Shown here in pieces: positions 38,023 to 47,105 of a DNA stretch of 64,000 nt (within the stretch, counting starts at the first letter, position 1; the number at the start of each line of letters is the position of its first letter). The DNA lies in the NCBI GenBank assembly GCA_002328835.1, contig DCWN01000044.1, forward strand, positions 1 to 64,000, in the 5' to 3' direction. The notes beneath the pieces are model-generated. The model searched no databases. It saw only the letters and a program-made list of their open reading frames with translations, and had not been told where the DNA came from. This DNA is from Acidobacteria bacterium UBA2161. GTDB lineage: Bacteria; Acidobacteriota; Vicinamibacteria; Vicinamibacterales; UBA823. The position numbers were made by a program, and so were the translations under genes.

Positions 38023-39327
38023 GTGACGCACGCGATCGAGATCGACAGCGTTTCGAAGGTCTACCGGCGGTTTGCCCGCCGGCGGCAGTTCGCCACGCTC
38101 AAGAGCGCGCTGCTGTCGGGGAGCCTCATCTCTGACCTGCGCCCCGACGAGACCTTCTCCGCGCTCCGGGACGTGTCGCTGGCGGTCCCGCAGGGGCAGA
38201 CGATCGGCGTCATCGGGCCGAACGGGTCGGGGAAGAGCACGCTGCTGAAGCTGGTCGCCGGGATCACGAAGCCGACGTCCGGCACGGTCAGCGTCAACGG
38301 CCGCATCTCGGCGCTCATCGAGCTGGGCGCGGGCTTTCACCCCGAGATCAGTGGCCGGGAGAACGTCTTCATCAACGGCATCATGCTGGGCCTGTCGAAG
38401 CGCGAGGTGACCCGGAAGTTCGACGAGATCGTCGAGTTCGCCCAGCTGGAGGACTTCATCGATGCGCCGGTGAAGACCTACTCCTCAGGGATGTACATGC
38501 GCCTCGGGTTCGCCGTGGCCATCAACGTCGACCCCGACGTCTTGCTGATCGACGAAGTGCTGGCCGTCGGCGATCAGGGATTCACGCACAAGTGCCTCGA
38601 CAAGTTCGCCGAATTCCGTCGGCGTGGCAAGACGATCCTGCTGGTGACGCATTCCCTGGGGTTGGTCGAACGCTTCTGCGACGAGGCCGTCTGGCTCGAT
38701 GGCGGCCAGGTGAAGGCTACGGGCGACCCGAAGCGGGTAGTCGATGCCTATCTGATCGACGTCGAGGAAGACGAGGAGCAGTACATCGCCAGCGGCGACG
38801 CCAAGGCCCGCGACGCGACGGAGGCTGCGGTCGACGAGACCGCTGACCCGCCCGACATGTTCCAGGCGACCGAGGGTCGCTGGGGATCTCGCGAGATCGA
38901 GATCGTCGACGTCACGCTCGAGGGCGAGGACGGCGACGCCTCGCACGTGTTCCCGAGCGGCGCCCGGATGAGCATCCGCGTTCGGGTGAAGGCGGAGCAG
39001 CCGGTAGCCGACTTCGTCTTCGGCATCGGCCTGTTCAATGCCGAGGGCGTCTGCTGCTACGGCACGAACACGGACCTCGAAGAGCTGAAGTCGGACCGGA
39101 TGGCCGGCGAGGGCGAGGTCGTCTTCACGATTGACACCCTGGACCTGGTCGCGGGCACGTACAAGCTGGACGTGGCCGTCCACAAGCGCGATGGCTATCC
39201 CTACGACTACCACCGCTTGCTGTACACCTTCCGCGTCAAATCGCGAACGAACGACATCGGGATCTTCCGGCCGCGCCATCGCTGGACGTTCCCGACCAAC
39301 ATCCGCTTCACGGGACCGCTCGAGTAG
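38023..39327 (+). CDS. wzt: ABC polysaccharide exporter ATPase with Wzt-type C-terminal domain
   Basis: A 434-residue ATPase. Walker A GPNGSGKSTLLKL, signature YSSGMYMRLGFAVA (SGMxxRL, typical of this subfamily) and Walker B VLLIDEVLAVGD are present. Residues about 290-434 form the Wzt C-terminal beta-sandwich, which in homologues binds the modified non-reducing end of the glycan. GTG 38023 begins VTHAIEIDSVSKVY directly before the nucleotide-binding fold; an upstream 29-residue extension would overlap the permease gene out of frame and is rejected. The C-terminal domain suggests that capped glycans are recognised before export. Confidence 0.92.
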   Translation: MTHAIEIDSVSKVYRRFARRRQFATLKSALLSGSLISDLRPDETFSALRDVSLAVPQGQTIGVIGPNGSGKSTLLKLVAGITKPTSGTVSVNGRISALIELGAGFHPEISGRENVFINGIMLGLSKREVTRKFDEIVEFAQLEDFIDAPVKTYSSGMYMRLGFAVAINVDPDVLLIDEVLAVGDQGFTHKCLDKFAEFRRRGKTILLVTHSLGLVERFCDEAVWLDGGQVKATGDPKRVVDAYLIDVEEDEEQYIASGDAKARDATEAAVDETADPPDMFQATEGRWGSREIEIVDVTLEGEDGDASHVFPSGARMSIRVRVKAEQPVADFVFGIGLFNAEGVCCYGTNTDLEELKSDRMAGEGEVVFTIDTLDLVAGTYKLDVAVHKRDGYPYDYHRLLYTFRVKSRTNDIGIFRPRHRWTFPTNIRFTGPLE

Positions 39328-39336
39328 CCGACCCAG

Positions 39337-39810
39337 ATGGCGCCCCTGAGCCACGACGAGGCTGCCGCCCTGGTCGAGCGGACGCGGGCTGAAGGCGGGC
39401 GCGTCGTGTTCACCAACGGCGTCTTCGATCTGCTGCACCCAGGACACGTCCGTTATCTGCAGGCCGCGGCGGCGGAGGGCGACCTGCTGATCCTTGGCCT
39501 CAACAGCGACCGGTCGGTTCGCGCCAACAAGGGCGAGGGGCGGCCGATCGTCCCGGAGGCCGAACGGGCGGAGGTGCTGGAGGCCCTGGCCTGCGTCGAC
39601 GCGATCGTGATCTTCGACGAGGCGACGCCCGCCGAGATCGTCGCGCATCTGGAGCCCGACGTCCTCGTGAAGGGCGCCGACTGGCCCGTCGACGGCATCG
39701 TGGGGCGCGACACGGTCGAGGCGCGCGGCGGCAAGGTCGTCCGTGTGTCGATCGAACAGGGCTACTCGACGACGTCGATCGTCGACCGGATCCGCGCAAG
39801 CAAGCCCTGA
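39337..39810 (+). CDS. rfaE2: D-glycero-beta-D-manno-heptose 1-phosphate adenylyltransferase (RfaE2/HldE C-terminal type)
   Basis: A 157-residue nucleotidyltransferase that makes ADP-heptose from heptose-1-phosphate for lipopolysaccharide core synthesis. It has the nucleotidyltransferase motif GVFDLLHPGHVRYL (HxGH) and the C-terminal STTSIVDRIR motif. In E. coli this domain is fused to a sugar kinase; here it stands alone. It lies 9 bases after the exporter ATPase gene, so heptose activation and glycan export are probably one operon. Confidence 0.92.
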   Translation: MAPLSHDEAAALVERTRAEGGRVVFTNGVFDLLHPGHVRYLQAAAAEGDLLILGLNSDRSVRANKGEGRPIVPEAERAEVLEALACVDAIVIFDEATPAEIVAHLEPDVLVKGADWPVDGIVGRDTVEARGGKVVRVSIEQGYSTTSIVDRIRASKP

Positions 39811-40198
39811 CGGTTTTTTCGACAGCAAGCTCCTGGTGCCGGTGGGTGGCGCCGGGTCGGGGGCCCCCCGCGGGCGCGGAGGCCAAGCCCGAGGCCAGCG
39901 CCGCGGCGAGGGCGCCGTGATCCTTCTGCCGTCCTGGTGGGGTCTCACTCGGGCGTGAGGCTGGGCGTTGCGGTGGTCGATCCCTTCTTCGGGAGGCGGC
40001 CACCTGGATGCTCGATTGCCGGGAATGGACTCTGTGCACGCTTGTTCGGTCCACTAGTGGCTCACACCTTCGCAAGACTCCAGCTTCCCCGGTTCGATAG
40101 CCGCCGACGGGATCGACGGCGTAACGCCCAGCTTCGCGCCGACACCAGCTCTGCCATCAGTCCCGGGCTCTGCTAACATCAAGGGTTTCGACCAGACC
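39811..40198. other. Intergenic region with repeat copy A
   Basis: These 388 bases follow rfaE2 and contain no convincing gene. The first 25 bases include a short T-rich stretch (GGTTTTTTCG) without a clear preceding stem. A 62-bp segment (39835-39896) is nearly identical to one at 54644-54705 (59 of 62 bases by eye). The last 30 bases contain GCTAACAT, a possible -10 for mfd. Confidence 0.7.
39835..39896 (+). repeat. Dispersed repeat, left module, copy A
   Basis: The 62-bp GC-rich sequence begins GGTGCCGGTGGGTGGCGCCG and ends AAGCCCGAGGCC. It matches 54644-54705 in direct orientation with three substitutions (T/C, C/T, G/A). The flanking sequences diverge, so the repeat is bounded rather than part of a longer duplication. 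Confidence 0.85.
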
Positions 40199-43100
40199 GT
40201 GACGATCCCGACATCCACCTCGCTGTCCGTTCGCGCGCTGCTCAAGGCCGGGCTCGACCGACTGGGCGGCGCGACCAGCGCCGCGGCGGTCGACGGGCTG
40301 ACCGCATCGGCCCGCGCGCTCTTCACGGCCGGCACCGCGCGGCGCGACGCCGTCAGCCTCCTGCTCGTGCCGACCGACGCCGAGGTCGACGGGATGACGG
40401 CCGACACACGCTTCTTCTTCGCGTCGCTCGAGGGCCTCTCCGCGACCGAAGCCGTGCGCGCCGTCCTGCCGTTTCCTTCGCTCGAGGTCGATCCGTACCG
40501 AGGACTGGCGCCGCACTTCGAGGTCGCCTCGGCGCGGGCCGGCGCACTCTGCGCGCTCCTGCGTGGCGACGCGCGGGTCGTCGTCGCGTCGGCCGCGGCG
40601 CTGCTCCCGCGGATGAGCCCGCCCGCGGTGATGCGCGATGCGTCGGCCGTGCTGCTACCTGGCGCCGAGACCTCGCCGACGCTTCTGGGCGACCGGCTCC
40701 TCCGGGCAGGCTTCGTGCGTCAGGATCCGGTCGACCTGCACGGCGAGTTCTGCGTCCGTGGCGGCGTCGTCGACTTCTTCCCCGCCGGCGAGGACCATCC
40801 CGTGCGGCTCGAGTTCATCGGAGATGCGGTCGAGTCGATCCGCCGCTACGATGCGGCGACCCAGCGATCGATCGGGGCGATCGATCAGACGGCGGTGACG
40901 CCGGTGCGCGAGCGCCTGGACGACGATCCCTCCAGCCTCCCGAACCTCGCATCGGTCTTCGACTACCTGCCGGCCAGCGGAGGACGCCTGCTCACGTCCG
41001 AGCCCACCGAGGTCGACGCGCAGCTCGTCACGGCGGCAGAGCGGCTGGCCATCGCTTTCGACGACGCGACGGCGCGTGGCGAGAGCCCGCCGCCGCTCGA
41101 TCGGATCGCGATTGGCGCCGACGAGGTCAGGCGCCAGATCGCCGGCGCGGTCCGCCTGAGCGCGCTCGACCTCGACACGCCCGAGGCGGGCGGCGCGGCG
41201 CACGTGCCCTGTCAGCCCGCCGTCGAGTTCCGCGGCCGGGTCGCCGACTGGATGGACGACGTTCGACGGGCACGCGTGAGCGACGAGCTGGTCCTCTTCG
41301 TCGCCACGACCAGCGGGACGGCGCAGCGCACGGTCGAGCTGTTGGCGGAAGGTGGCCTGCCGTCGGTCGTGGCTGGCGGTGCGGAGCCCCCGGCTCGCGC
41401 CGCCGCCGTGGTCGCTGTCGGCCAGCTGTCGCGAGGGTTTCGGCTGTCCGAGGCCGGGCTTCAGGTCTACGCCGAAGCCGACGTTTTCGACGAGCCGCGC
41501 CGGACACACGAACGCCGGCGCCCCGTGGCGCAGGCCTTCCTCACGGACTTCCGCGATCTGAAGGTGGGCGACCACGTCGTACACGTCGACCACGGCATCG
41601 GCGTGTTCGTCGGGCTCCGGCAACTCGAGGTGGGTGACGACGCGCAGGAGTTCATGGAGCTTCGCTACGCCGAGGACGCGAAGCTCTTCGTGCCCGTGGA
41701 GCATCTCGACCTGATTCAGAAGTACAGCGGTGGCAACCGTCCGGCGCTCGACCGCCTGGGCGGGACGTCGTGGGAGCGCGCGAAGACGCGGGTCAAGAAG
41801 GCGATGCGAGACATGGCGGAAGAGTTGCTGAAGCTCTACGCCGCGCGCCGGACGATTCCGGGCCACGCCTTTGGCGAGGATTCCCACTGGCAGAGCGAAT
41901 TCGAGGATGCATTCGAGTACGAGTTGACCGGCGATCAACGGACCGCCGTCAACGACATCAAGCGCGACATGGAAGCCCCGGTGCCGATGGATCGCCTGCT
42001 CTGCGGCGATGTCGGCTACGGCAAGACGGAAGTCGCGCTGCGCGCGGCCTTCAAGGCGGTCATGGAGGGGAAGCAGGTCGCGCTGCTGGCGCCGACGACG
42101 GTCCTGGCGTTTCAGCATGCGCGCACGCTCAAGGAGCGCTTCGCAGCATTCCCGGTCACGATCGACCTGCTGAGCCGGTTTCGGTCCAGGGCCGAGCAAA
42201 AGGCGCTGCTGGAGGAGGTCGGCAAGGGGAAGGTCGACATCACGGTGGGCACTCACCGCCTGCTCTCGAAGGACGTGGTGTTTCGCGACCTCGGGCTCGT
42301 GGTGGTCGACGAGGAACAGCGGTTCGGCGTCGCGCACAAGGAGCGGCTCAAGCAGCTGCGGCAACGGGTCGATGTCCTCACCCTGACCGCGACGCCGATC
42401 CCGCGCACCCTGAACATGTCGCTCGTCGGCATTCGGGACATGTCGGTGATCGAGACGCCGCCGAAGGACCGTCTGGCGATCCAGACCAGCGTGGTGCGCT
42501 TCGACCGCGCCGTGATCGCCCAGGCGATCCGTCACGAGTTGGCCCGCGGGGGGCAGGTGTACGTCGTCCACAACCGGATCGAGTCAATCGAGTCGATCGC
42601 CGATCTGGTGACGCGCCTCGTGCCGAATGCCCGGGTGGCGGTCGCGCACGGCCAGCTCGCCGAGGACGCGCTGGAGCGCTGCATGGTCGGCTTCGTCGAG
42701 CAGCGCTTCGATGTGCTCGTCACGACGACGATCGTCGAGAACGGCCTGGACATTCCGAACGCCAACACGCTCATCATCAATCAGGCTGACCACTTCGGCC
42801 TGGCGCAGCTCTACCAGTTGCGCGGCAGGATCGGGCGGTCCGACCGGCGCGCCTACGCCTATTTCTTGGTGCCGCACGCCGACGCGCTGTCGTCGATTGC
42901 GCGGAAGCGCCTGGCGGCCATTCGGGAGTTCAGCGATCTGGGGAGCGGGTTCCGCGTGGCGGCGCTGGATCTCGAGATCCGTGGCGCCGGCAACCTGCTG
43001 GGCGGCGAGCAGAGCGGGCACATCGAGGCCATAGGGTTCGAGATGTACGTCAAGCTGCTCGAGGAGACGGTCAGCGGGCTGAAGGGTGAGGAGATCGCCG

Positions 43101-43675
43101 ACGAGACGCGGGCGGCCGTCAACCTGAAGGTCGACCTGCGGATCGACGAACAGTACGTGCCCGACATGACGCAGCGCCTGACGGTGTACCGGCGCGTTGC
43201 CGGCGCGCACACCGACGTCGATCTCGATCAGGTGCTGTCGGAACTGCGCGACCGGTACGGCGCGCTGCCGGCGTCAATCCTCAATCTGGCGGAGTACGGC
43301 CGGATCCGGATCAGAGCCGACGCGATGGGGGTCGAGTCGATCGACCGGGACCACGACGCCGTCGTCGTGAAATTCCGTTCCGAGGCTACGGTCGACGCGG
43401 CCCGTGTCCTCGACGTCGTCTCGGCTCGACCGGATGTCACGCTCATCCCGCCGGGGTTGCTGAAGGTCGACCTTCGCGCTGCTACCGGAGATGGCGGTGG
43501 CCGGGCGTCGGAGTCGTGGTGGACCTCGCGCGCCACGACGGGCAAGGTCACCCCGGGCTTCAGCCGGCGCGCGGTCAACCGTCGGGCGGCCGAGAACCCG
43601 CGGGCGCCGACCGGCGTCTTTGCGCGGCTCGGCGGGCTGCTGGCCGAGTTGAGCGCGCCGACGGATCTCGGCTAA
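40199..43675 (+). CDS. mfd: Transcription-repair coupling factor Mfd
   Basis: An 1158-residue translocase that removes stalled RNA polymerase and recruits UvrA. The N-terminal UvrB-like region includes GEFCVRGGVVDFFPAG, the RNA-polymerase-interacting CarD-like domain reads KVGDHVVHVDHGIGVFVGL, and the helicase core has Walker A GDVGYGKTEVA, DEEQRFG, and TATPIPRTLNMSL. The TRCF C-terminal domain contains YGALPASI. GTG 40199 is the start, preceded by a short leader. The last 40 residues are a basic tail rich in Arg, Ala and Pro with no counterpart that I recognise. Confidence 0.96.
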   Translation: MTIPTSTSLSVRALLKAGLDRLGGATSAAAVDGLTASARALFTAGTARRDAVSLLLVPTDAEVDGMTADTRFFFASLEGLSATEAVRAVLPFPSLEVDPYRGLAPHFEVASARAGALCALLRGDARVVVASAAALLPRMSPPAVMRDASAVLLPGAETSPTLLGDRLLRAGFVRQDPVDLHGEFCVRGGVVDFFPAGEDHPVRLEFIGDAVESIRRYDAATQRSIGAIDQTAVTPVRERLDDDPSSLPNLASVFDYLPASGGRLLTSEPTEVDAQLVTAAERLAIAFDDATARGESPPPLDRIAIGADEVRRQIAGAVRLSALDLDTPEAGGAAHVPCQPAVEFRGRVADWMDDVRRARVSDELVLFVATTSGTAQRTVELLAEGGLPSVVAGGAEPPARAAAVVAVGQLSRGFRLSEAGLQVYAEADVFDEPRRTHERRRPVAQAFLTDFRDLKVGDHVVHVDHGIGVFVGLRQLEVGDDAQEFMELRYAEDAKLFVPVEHLDLIQKYSGGNRPALDRLGGTSWERAKTRVKKAMRDMAEELLKLYAARRTIPGHAFGEDSHWQSEFEDAFEYELTGDQRTAVNDIKRDMEAPVPMDRLLCGDVGYGKTEVALRAAFKAVMEGKQVALLAPTTVLAFQHARTLKERFAAFPVTIDLLSRFRSRAEQKALLEEVGKGKVDITVGTHRLLSKDVVFRDLGLVVVDEEQRFGVAHKERLKQLRQRVDVLTLTATPIPRTLNMSLVGIRDMSVIETPPKDRLAIQTSVVRFDRAVIAQAIRHELARGGQVYVVHNRIESIESIADLVTRLVPNARVAVAHGQLAEDALERCMVGFVEQRFDVLVTTTIVENGLDIPNANTLIINQADHFGLAQLYQLRGRIGRSDRRAYAYFLVPHADALSSIARKRLAAIREFSDLGSGFRVAALDLEIRGAGNLLGGEQSGHIEAIGFEMYVKLLEETVSGLKGEEIADETRAAVNLKVDLRIDEQYVPDMTQRLTVYRRVAGAHTDVDLDQVLSELRDRYGALPASILNLAEYGRIRIRADAMGVESIDRDHDAVVVKFRSEATVDAARVLDVVSARPDVTLIPPGLLKVDLRAATGDGGGRASESWWTSRATTGKVTPGFSRRAVNRRAAENPRAPTGVFARLGGLLAELSAPTDLG

Positions 43676-43678
43676 GAT
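43649..43678 (+). promoter_or_regulatory. Candidate promoter for the surA-like gene
   Basis: TTGAGC (43649-43654) and TAAGAT (43673-43678) are separated by 18 bases. The -10 hexamer begins with the mfd stop codon (TAA), so the promoter overlaps the end of mfd. Confidence 0.35.
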
Positions 43679-43711
43679 GGATAGGTCTAACACGTTGATT
43701 CTGGGGAGCTT

Positions 43712-44809
43712 GTGCGAATAGTCCATCGGGTCGGAACGCTGGCGGCCTTCACCATGGCGTTGACCGTTGCGGCGACCAGCCCGGTCGCGGCGCAGAACAT
43801 CATCCTGCAGGAGATCCTGGTCAAGGTGAACGGCGCGATCATCACGAAGACCGAACTCGAAGAGCGGCAGGTACAGCTGCTCCGCGAGTACCGTCAACAG
43901 GGCCTCATCAACGAGACGACCGGCGACGCCGAGCTGGAGGCTTTTCTCAACGAGGCGACGCCGCAGATCGTCGTCGACGCGATCGACGAGCTGCTCATCC
44001 TGCAGCATGGGCGCGAGATGGGCATCGAGATGGACGACGAACGGTTCGCCGGGATCGTTGATAACGTCAAGGAACAGAACAACATCGAGACCGACGAAGA
44101 GTTCGACGAGGTGCTGGCGGCCGAAGGCATGACGATGGAGGATCTCGAGCGGGCGATGGAGCGGCAGTTCATCATCTCCAGCGTCCAGCAGATCGAGGTC
44201 ATTAGCAAGGTCGCCATGACCGACACCGAGGCCCGCGAGTACTACGACCGCAACACCGACGAGTACCGGACGCCGGGCCAGATCGCGTTGCGGGAAATCC
44301 TGATCGCCGCGCCCGGCGACGCTGCGACCGGCGCCGACAACCGTCTGGTCAGTGCCGAGGCCGAGACCAAGCTCGAGGCGCGGCTCCAGGCCGCCCTGGC
44401 GCGGGTCGCGGCCGGCGAGACCTTTGCCACCGTGGCGACCGAGGTCTCCGACGCGCCGTCCAGCGCCAACGGCGGACTGATCGGTCCGCTGAGTGAGGAC
44501 GACCTCGCGCCCGCCGTCGCGGCGCTCCTGGAAGGGCTGGCGGCGGGCGACATCAGCGAGCCGGTGCGCACCGCGATCGGCTACCAGGTGTTTCTGCTGG
44601 AGTCCTCGACGCAGGCAACCCGCCAGCCGTTCGACGAGGTGCGCGACGACATTGCCAACCGCGTCTTCAACGAACGACGCCAGGACGAGTTCAACGAGTT
44701 CATGGGCCGGCTGCACGCCGAGGCGATCCTCGAGTGGAACAACGAGAACCTCCAGCAGGCGTACGAGAACCGGATGCGGGCGATTGAGGGACCTGCGGCC
44801 GGGTCCTGA
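43712..44809 (+). CDS. SurA-like periplasmic peptidyl-prolyl isomerase
   Basis: A 365-residue secreted chaperone-isomerase. The N-terminal signal peptide (VGTLAAFTMALTVAATSPVAA) ends near AQN. The SurA_N helical domain spans about residues 30-180 (VKVNGAIITKTELEER, matching the NG.xITxxEL start of SurA). A parvulin-like (PpiC) domain spans about residues 185-310, starting near QIALREILIA. It assists outer-membrane protein folding. It starts at GTG 43712, downstream of mfd. Confidence 0.85.
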   Translation: MRIVHRVGTLAAFTMALTVAATSPVAAQNIILQEILVKVNGAIITKTELEERQVQLLREYRQQGLINETTGDAELEAFLNEATPQIVVDAIDELLILQHGREMGIEMDDERFAGIVDNVKEQNNIETDEEFDEVLAAEGMTMEDLERAMERQFIISSVQQIEVISKVAMTDTEAREYYDRNTDEYRTPGQIALREILIAAPGDAATGADNRLVSAEAETKLEARLQAALARVAAGETFATVATEVSDAPSSANGGLIGPLSEDDLAPAVAALLEGLAAGDISEPVRTAIGYQVFLLESSTQATRQPFDEVRDDIANRVFNERRQDEFNEFMGRLHAEAILEWNNENLQQAYENRMRAIEGPAAGS

Positions 44810-44852
44810 GTCGAGACCCCGTCGGCGTCGGCCCGAGTACCAACCTAGCTCG

Positions 44853-45398
44853 ATGAGCGATCCTTCCGCAGAAACCACCGACCCGGCGCTCGAGTCGACG
44901 ACGCCTGTCGACGCGGCGTGGTATGCCGTCTGGACTAGGTCGCGACACGAGCAGGTCGTCCGCGAGCAGCTGGCGCAGAAGCAGATCGAAGCATTTCTGC
45001 CCACGGTGACCCGATGGAGTCGGTGGAAGGATCGCAAGAAGAAGGTCGACTGGCCGCTGTTTCCCGGCTACTGCTTCGCCAGATTCGATGGCTCGACGCG
45101 GCTCACGGTGCTGAAGTGCGCCGGGGTCGTGAGCATCGTCTCGTTCGACGGCACGCTCGCGCCGATTCCCAGCCAGGAGATCGACGCCATCCGCCAGCTG
45201 GTCGAGAGTGAGCTGCAGTACGACCCGTGCCCCTTCATGCACGAAGGGATGGTGGTCGAGGTCGTGCACGGGCCGCTGACGGGCGTCGTCGGCCGGCTGG
45301 TGCGCAAGGGCGCGCATGCCCGCCTGGTGCTCTCGGTCGACCTGATCGGGCAGGCCGTGAGCGTCGACGTCGAGGCCGCCGATGTCCGACCCTACTGA
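44853..45398 (+). CDS. NusG-family transcription antiterminator paralogue (UpxY/LoaP-like)
   Basis: A 181-residue protein with an N-terminal NGN domain starting AWYAVWTRSRHEQVVREQL, the phrase WPLFPGYCFARFD, and a C-terminal KOW domain near MVVEVVHGPLTGVVG. The pattern FLPTVTRWSRWKDRKKKV matches specialised NusG paralogues rather than housekeeping NusG, which lies next to secE/rpl genes. Such factors modulate transcription elongation of long operons, often for polysaccharides. It overlaps dusB by 17 bases. Confidence 0.85.
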   Translation: MSDPSAETTDPALESTTPVDAAWYAVWTRSRHEQVVREQLAQKQIEAFLPTVTRWSRWKDRKKKVDWPLFPGYCFARFDGSTRLTVLKCAGVVSIVSFDGTLAPIPSQEIDAIRQLVESELQYDPCPFMHEGMVVEVVHGPLTGVVGRLVRKGAHARLVLSVDLIGQAVSVDVEAADVRPY

Positions 45399-46482
45399 AC
45401 CTCGCACACCTCCCGTGCACGACGTCGACCAGACGCAGGTCGGTGGCGTCACCCTGTCGCGCCCGTTCGGCCTGGCGCCGATGGCGGGGATGACCGACAC
45501 GGCCTTCCGCCGTCTGGTCAAGCGCCAGGGCGGCTGCGGCCTGGTTGTGACCGAGATGGTCAGCTCGGAAGGCCTCGTGCGCGGTATCGACCGCACGCTC
45601 GAGTTCGCGGAGTACACGGAGGAAGAGCGGCCGCTATCCATTCAGGTGTTCGGCGGCGATCCGGCCAAGATGGCGGCATCGGCGGAGATCCTCGAGTCGT
45701 TGGGTGCCGACATCGTAGACGTGAACATGGGATGCCCGGTCCCGAAGATCGCCAAGCACAACGCGGGTTGCAGCCTGATGCGCGACCCGGTGCACGCCGC
45801 GACGATCATCGACGCGATGGTCCAGGCGGTGCACATTCCGGTCACCGTCAAGATGCGAGCCGGCTGGAGTGGCGACGAGATCAATGCCCCCGAGCTGGCC
45901 CGCCGGGTCGAAGGTGTCGGCGCGTCAGCCGTGACCGTTCACGGCCGCACCGCGAAGCAGTCGTATGCCGGCCGATCCGACTGGGGTCTGATCGGCGAGG
46001 TCGCGCGCGCGGTCGACGTTCCGGTGTTCGGTAGCGGCGACTGCGTGGAGCCCGCGGAGCTCGGCGACCGAGTGGCCGAGAGCGGCGCGGCCGGGGCGCT
46101 GGTCGGCCGGGGCGCGCTCAGGAATCCCTGGATTTTCGCGCAGGCCGAGGACCTGGCGGCTGGCCGGCCACCGCGCGCCGTGCCGCTCGACGCGCGCGGC
46201 CGCTTTCTGCTGGACTATCTGGAGTTGTTGCTCGGCGAGGGTGTCGAAGAGGCTGACGGATTTCGGCACGCAATGCCCGCGGCGCGCGAGGCGGCTCCGG
46301 CCCGTGGTCGCGACCGCTGGGTGGTCAACAAGCTGCGAGCCCTCGGCTCCTGGTACACCAAGGGGCTCGGCAACGGATCTGGTCTGCGCCAGCAGATAAA
46401 CCACGCCGAATCGATCGCCGAGCTACGCGGGATCATCGAAGCGTTCTTCTTCACGTCGGCCGGCCCGCGCACCGCAGTTTAG
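45382..46482 (+). CDS. dusB: tRNA-dihydrouridine synthase B
   Basis: A 366-residue FMN enzyme that reduces uridine in tRNA D loops. The N-terminal GLAPMAGMTDTAFRRL is the DUS signature, and VDVNMGCPVPKIAKHNAG carries the catalytic Cys. TVKMRAGW and AVTVHGRTAKQSYAG are typical DusB motifs. The end is somewhat longer than in E. coli DusB. Start ATG 45382 lies inside the end of the NusG-like gene, implying translational coupling. Confidence 0.93.
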   Translation: MSDPTEPRTPPVHDVDQTQVGGVTLSRPFGLAPMAGMTDTAFRRLVKRQGGCGLVVTEMVSSEGLVRGIDRTLEFAEYTEEERPLSIQVFGGDPAKMAASAEILESLGADIVDVNMGCPVPKIAKHNAGCSLMRDPVHAATIIDAMVQAVHIPVTVKMRAGWSGDEINAPELARRVEGVGASAVTVHGRTAKQSYAGRSDWGLIGEVARAVDVPVFGSGDCVEPAELGDRVAESGAAGALVGRGALRNPWIFAQAEDLAAGRPPRAVPLDARGRFLLDYLELLLGEGVEEADGFRHAMPAAREAAPARGRDRWVVNKLRALGSWYTKGLGNGSGLRQQINHAESIAELRGIIEAFFFTSAGPRTAV

Positions 46483-46693
46483 GCCGCTCGCAACCGAGAC
46501 CCGAGGCTGGACGGCGGCACCGCGTCGTGGAGCCCGGTCGGCATCCACAAACTCTTTGCTCATTGCGGGGCTCTCAGCCGGGCTGCCTCTAGGGCTCAGC
46601 CGACGCGGCACCGCCGCCCAGCCCGCCGCCAGTCGGCCCGCCAGCGGTTCTGGCGACGCAGCGCCGCAGCGCCTGCCCCTGGGCCGCACCCCC

Positions 46694-47095
46694 TTAGCGC
46701 TTCCGGGGTGGACGGTCGCTCGGTGAGCGCTTCCGGCCTGCCGCCTGGCTGGCGGCCTTCTTGCTCCGACGTGCCCGGGCGGCCGGCGAGCTTCCGCTGC
46801 CCTTCTTCTTGGCGAATCGCGCCCGCGGGTCCTTGTGCGCGCCGCCCGGACGCCACTCACGGTCTCGCTTCGGTCCCGTGGCCGCCGTCCGGGCACGCGG
46901 GCGACGGCGGGCCGCCTCGCGGGCCTCGATCGGCGACGGCCAGAGTCGCCCGCGCGCGAACCACATGAGCTCCGCCTTCGCGGCTTTCCTCCGAAGCTGA
47001 TGGAGTGTCGGCACCAATTCCTCCCGGGTGGCCGCCCGGAAGGAGGTCGCGGTCCCGTCGAGGATGATCGTCCAGTAGGCGTAGCGTGGGGGCAT
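46694..47095 (-). CDS. Hypothetical protein with basic Lys/Arg-rich tail
   Basis: A 133-residue protein. The first 65 residues form a compact domain starting PPRYAYWTIILDGTATSFRA and continuing ELVPTLHQLRRKAAKAELMWFARGRLWPSP. The remainder is very basic and low complexity (SKKAASQAAGRKR and PPRKR near the end), typical of a disordered nucleic-acid-binding tail. Codon bias and position between dusB and the response regulator support a real gene. It ends 10 bases before the sigma-54 activator stop and may share its transcript. No family is assigned. Confidence 0.7.
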   Translation of the reverse strand: MPPRYAYWTIILDGTATSFRAATREELVPTLHQLRRKAAKAELMWFARGRLWPSPIEAREAARRRPRARTAATGPKRDREWRPGGAHKDPRARFAKKKGSGSSPAARARRSKKAASQAAGRKRSPSDRPPRKR

Positions 47096-47105
47096 CGTCG
47101 TGGCG

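Noticed and set aside
39743..39958. Small open frame covering repeat copy A
   Set aside because: The frame is created by the GC-rich repeat and rfaE2 tail; it has no independent start signal or family.
46590..46640. Possible degenerate fourth copy of the dispersed repeat
   Set aside because: Only about 17 bases (GGCACCGCCGCCCAGCC) match before the alignment decays; insufficient to call.
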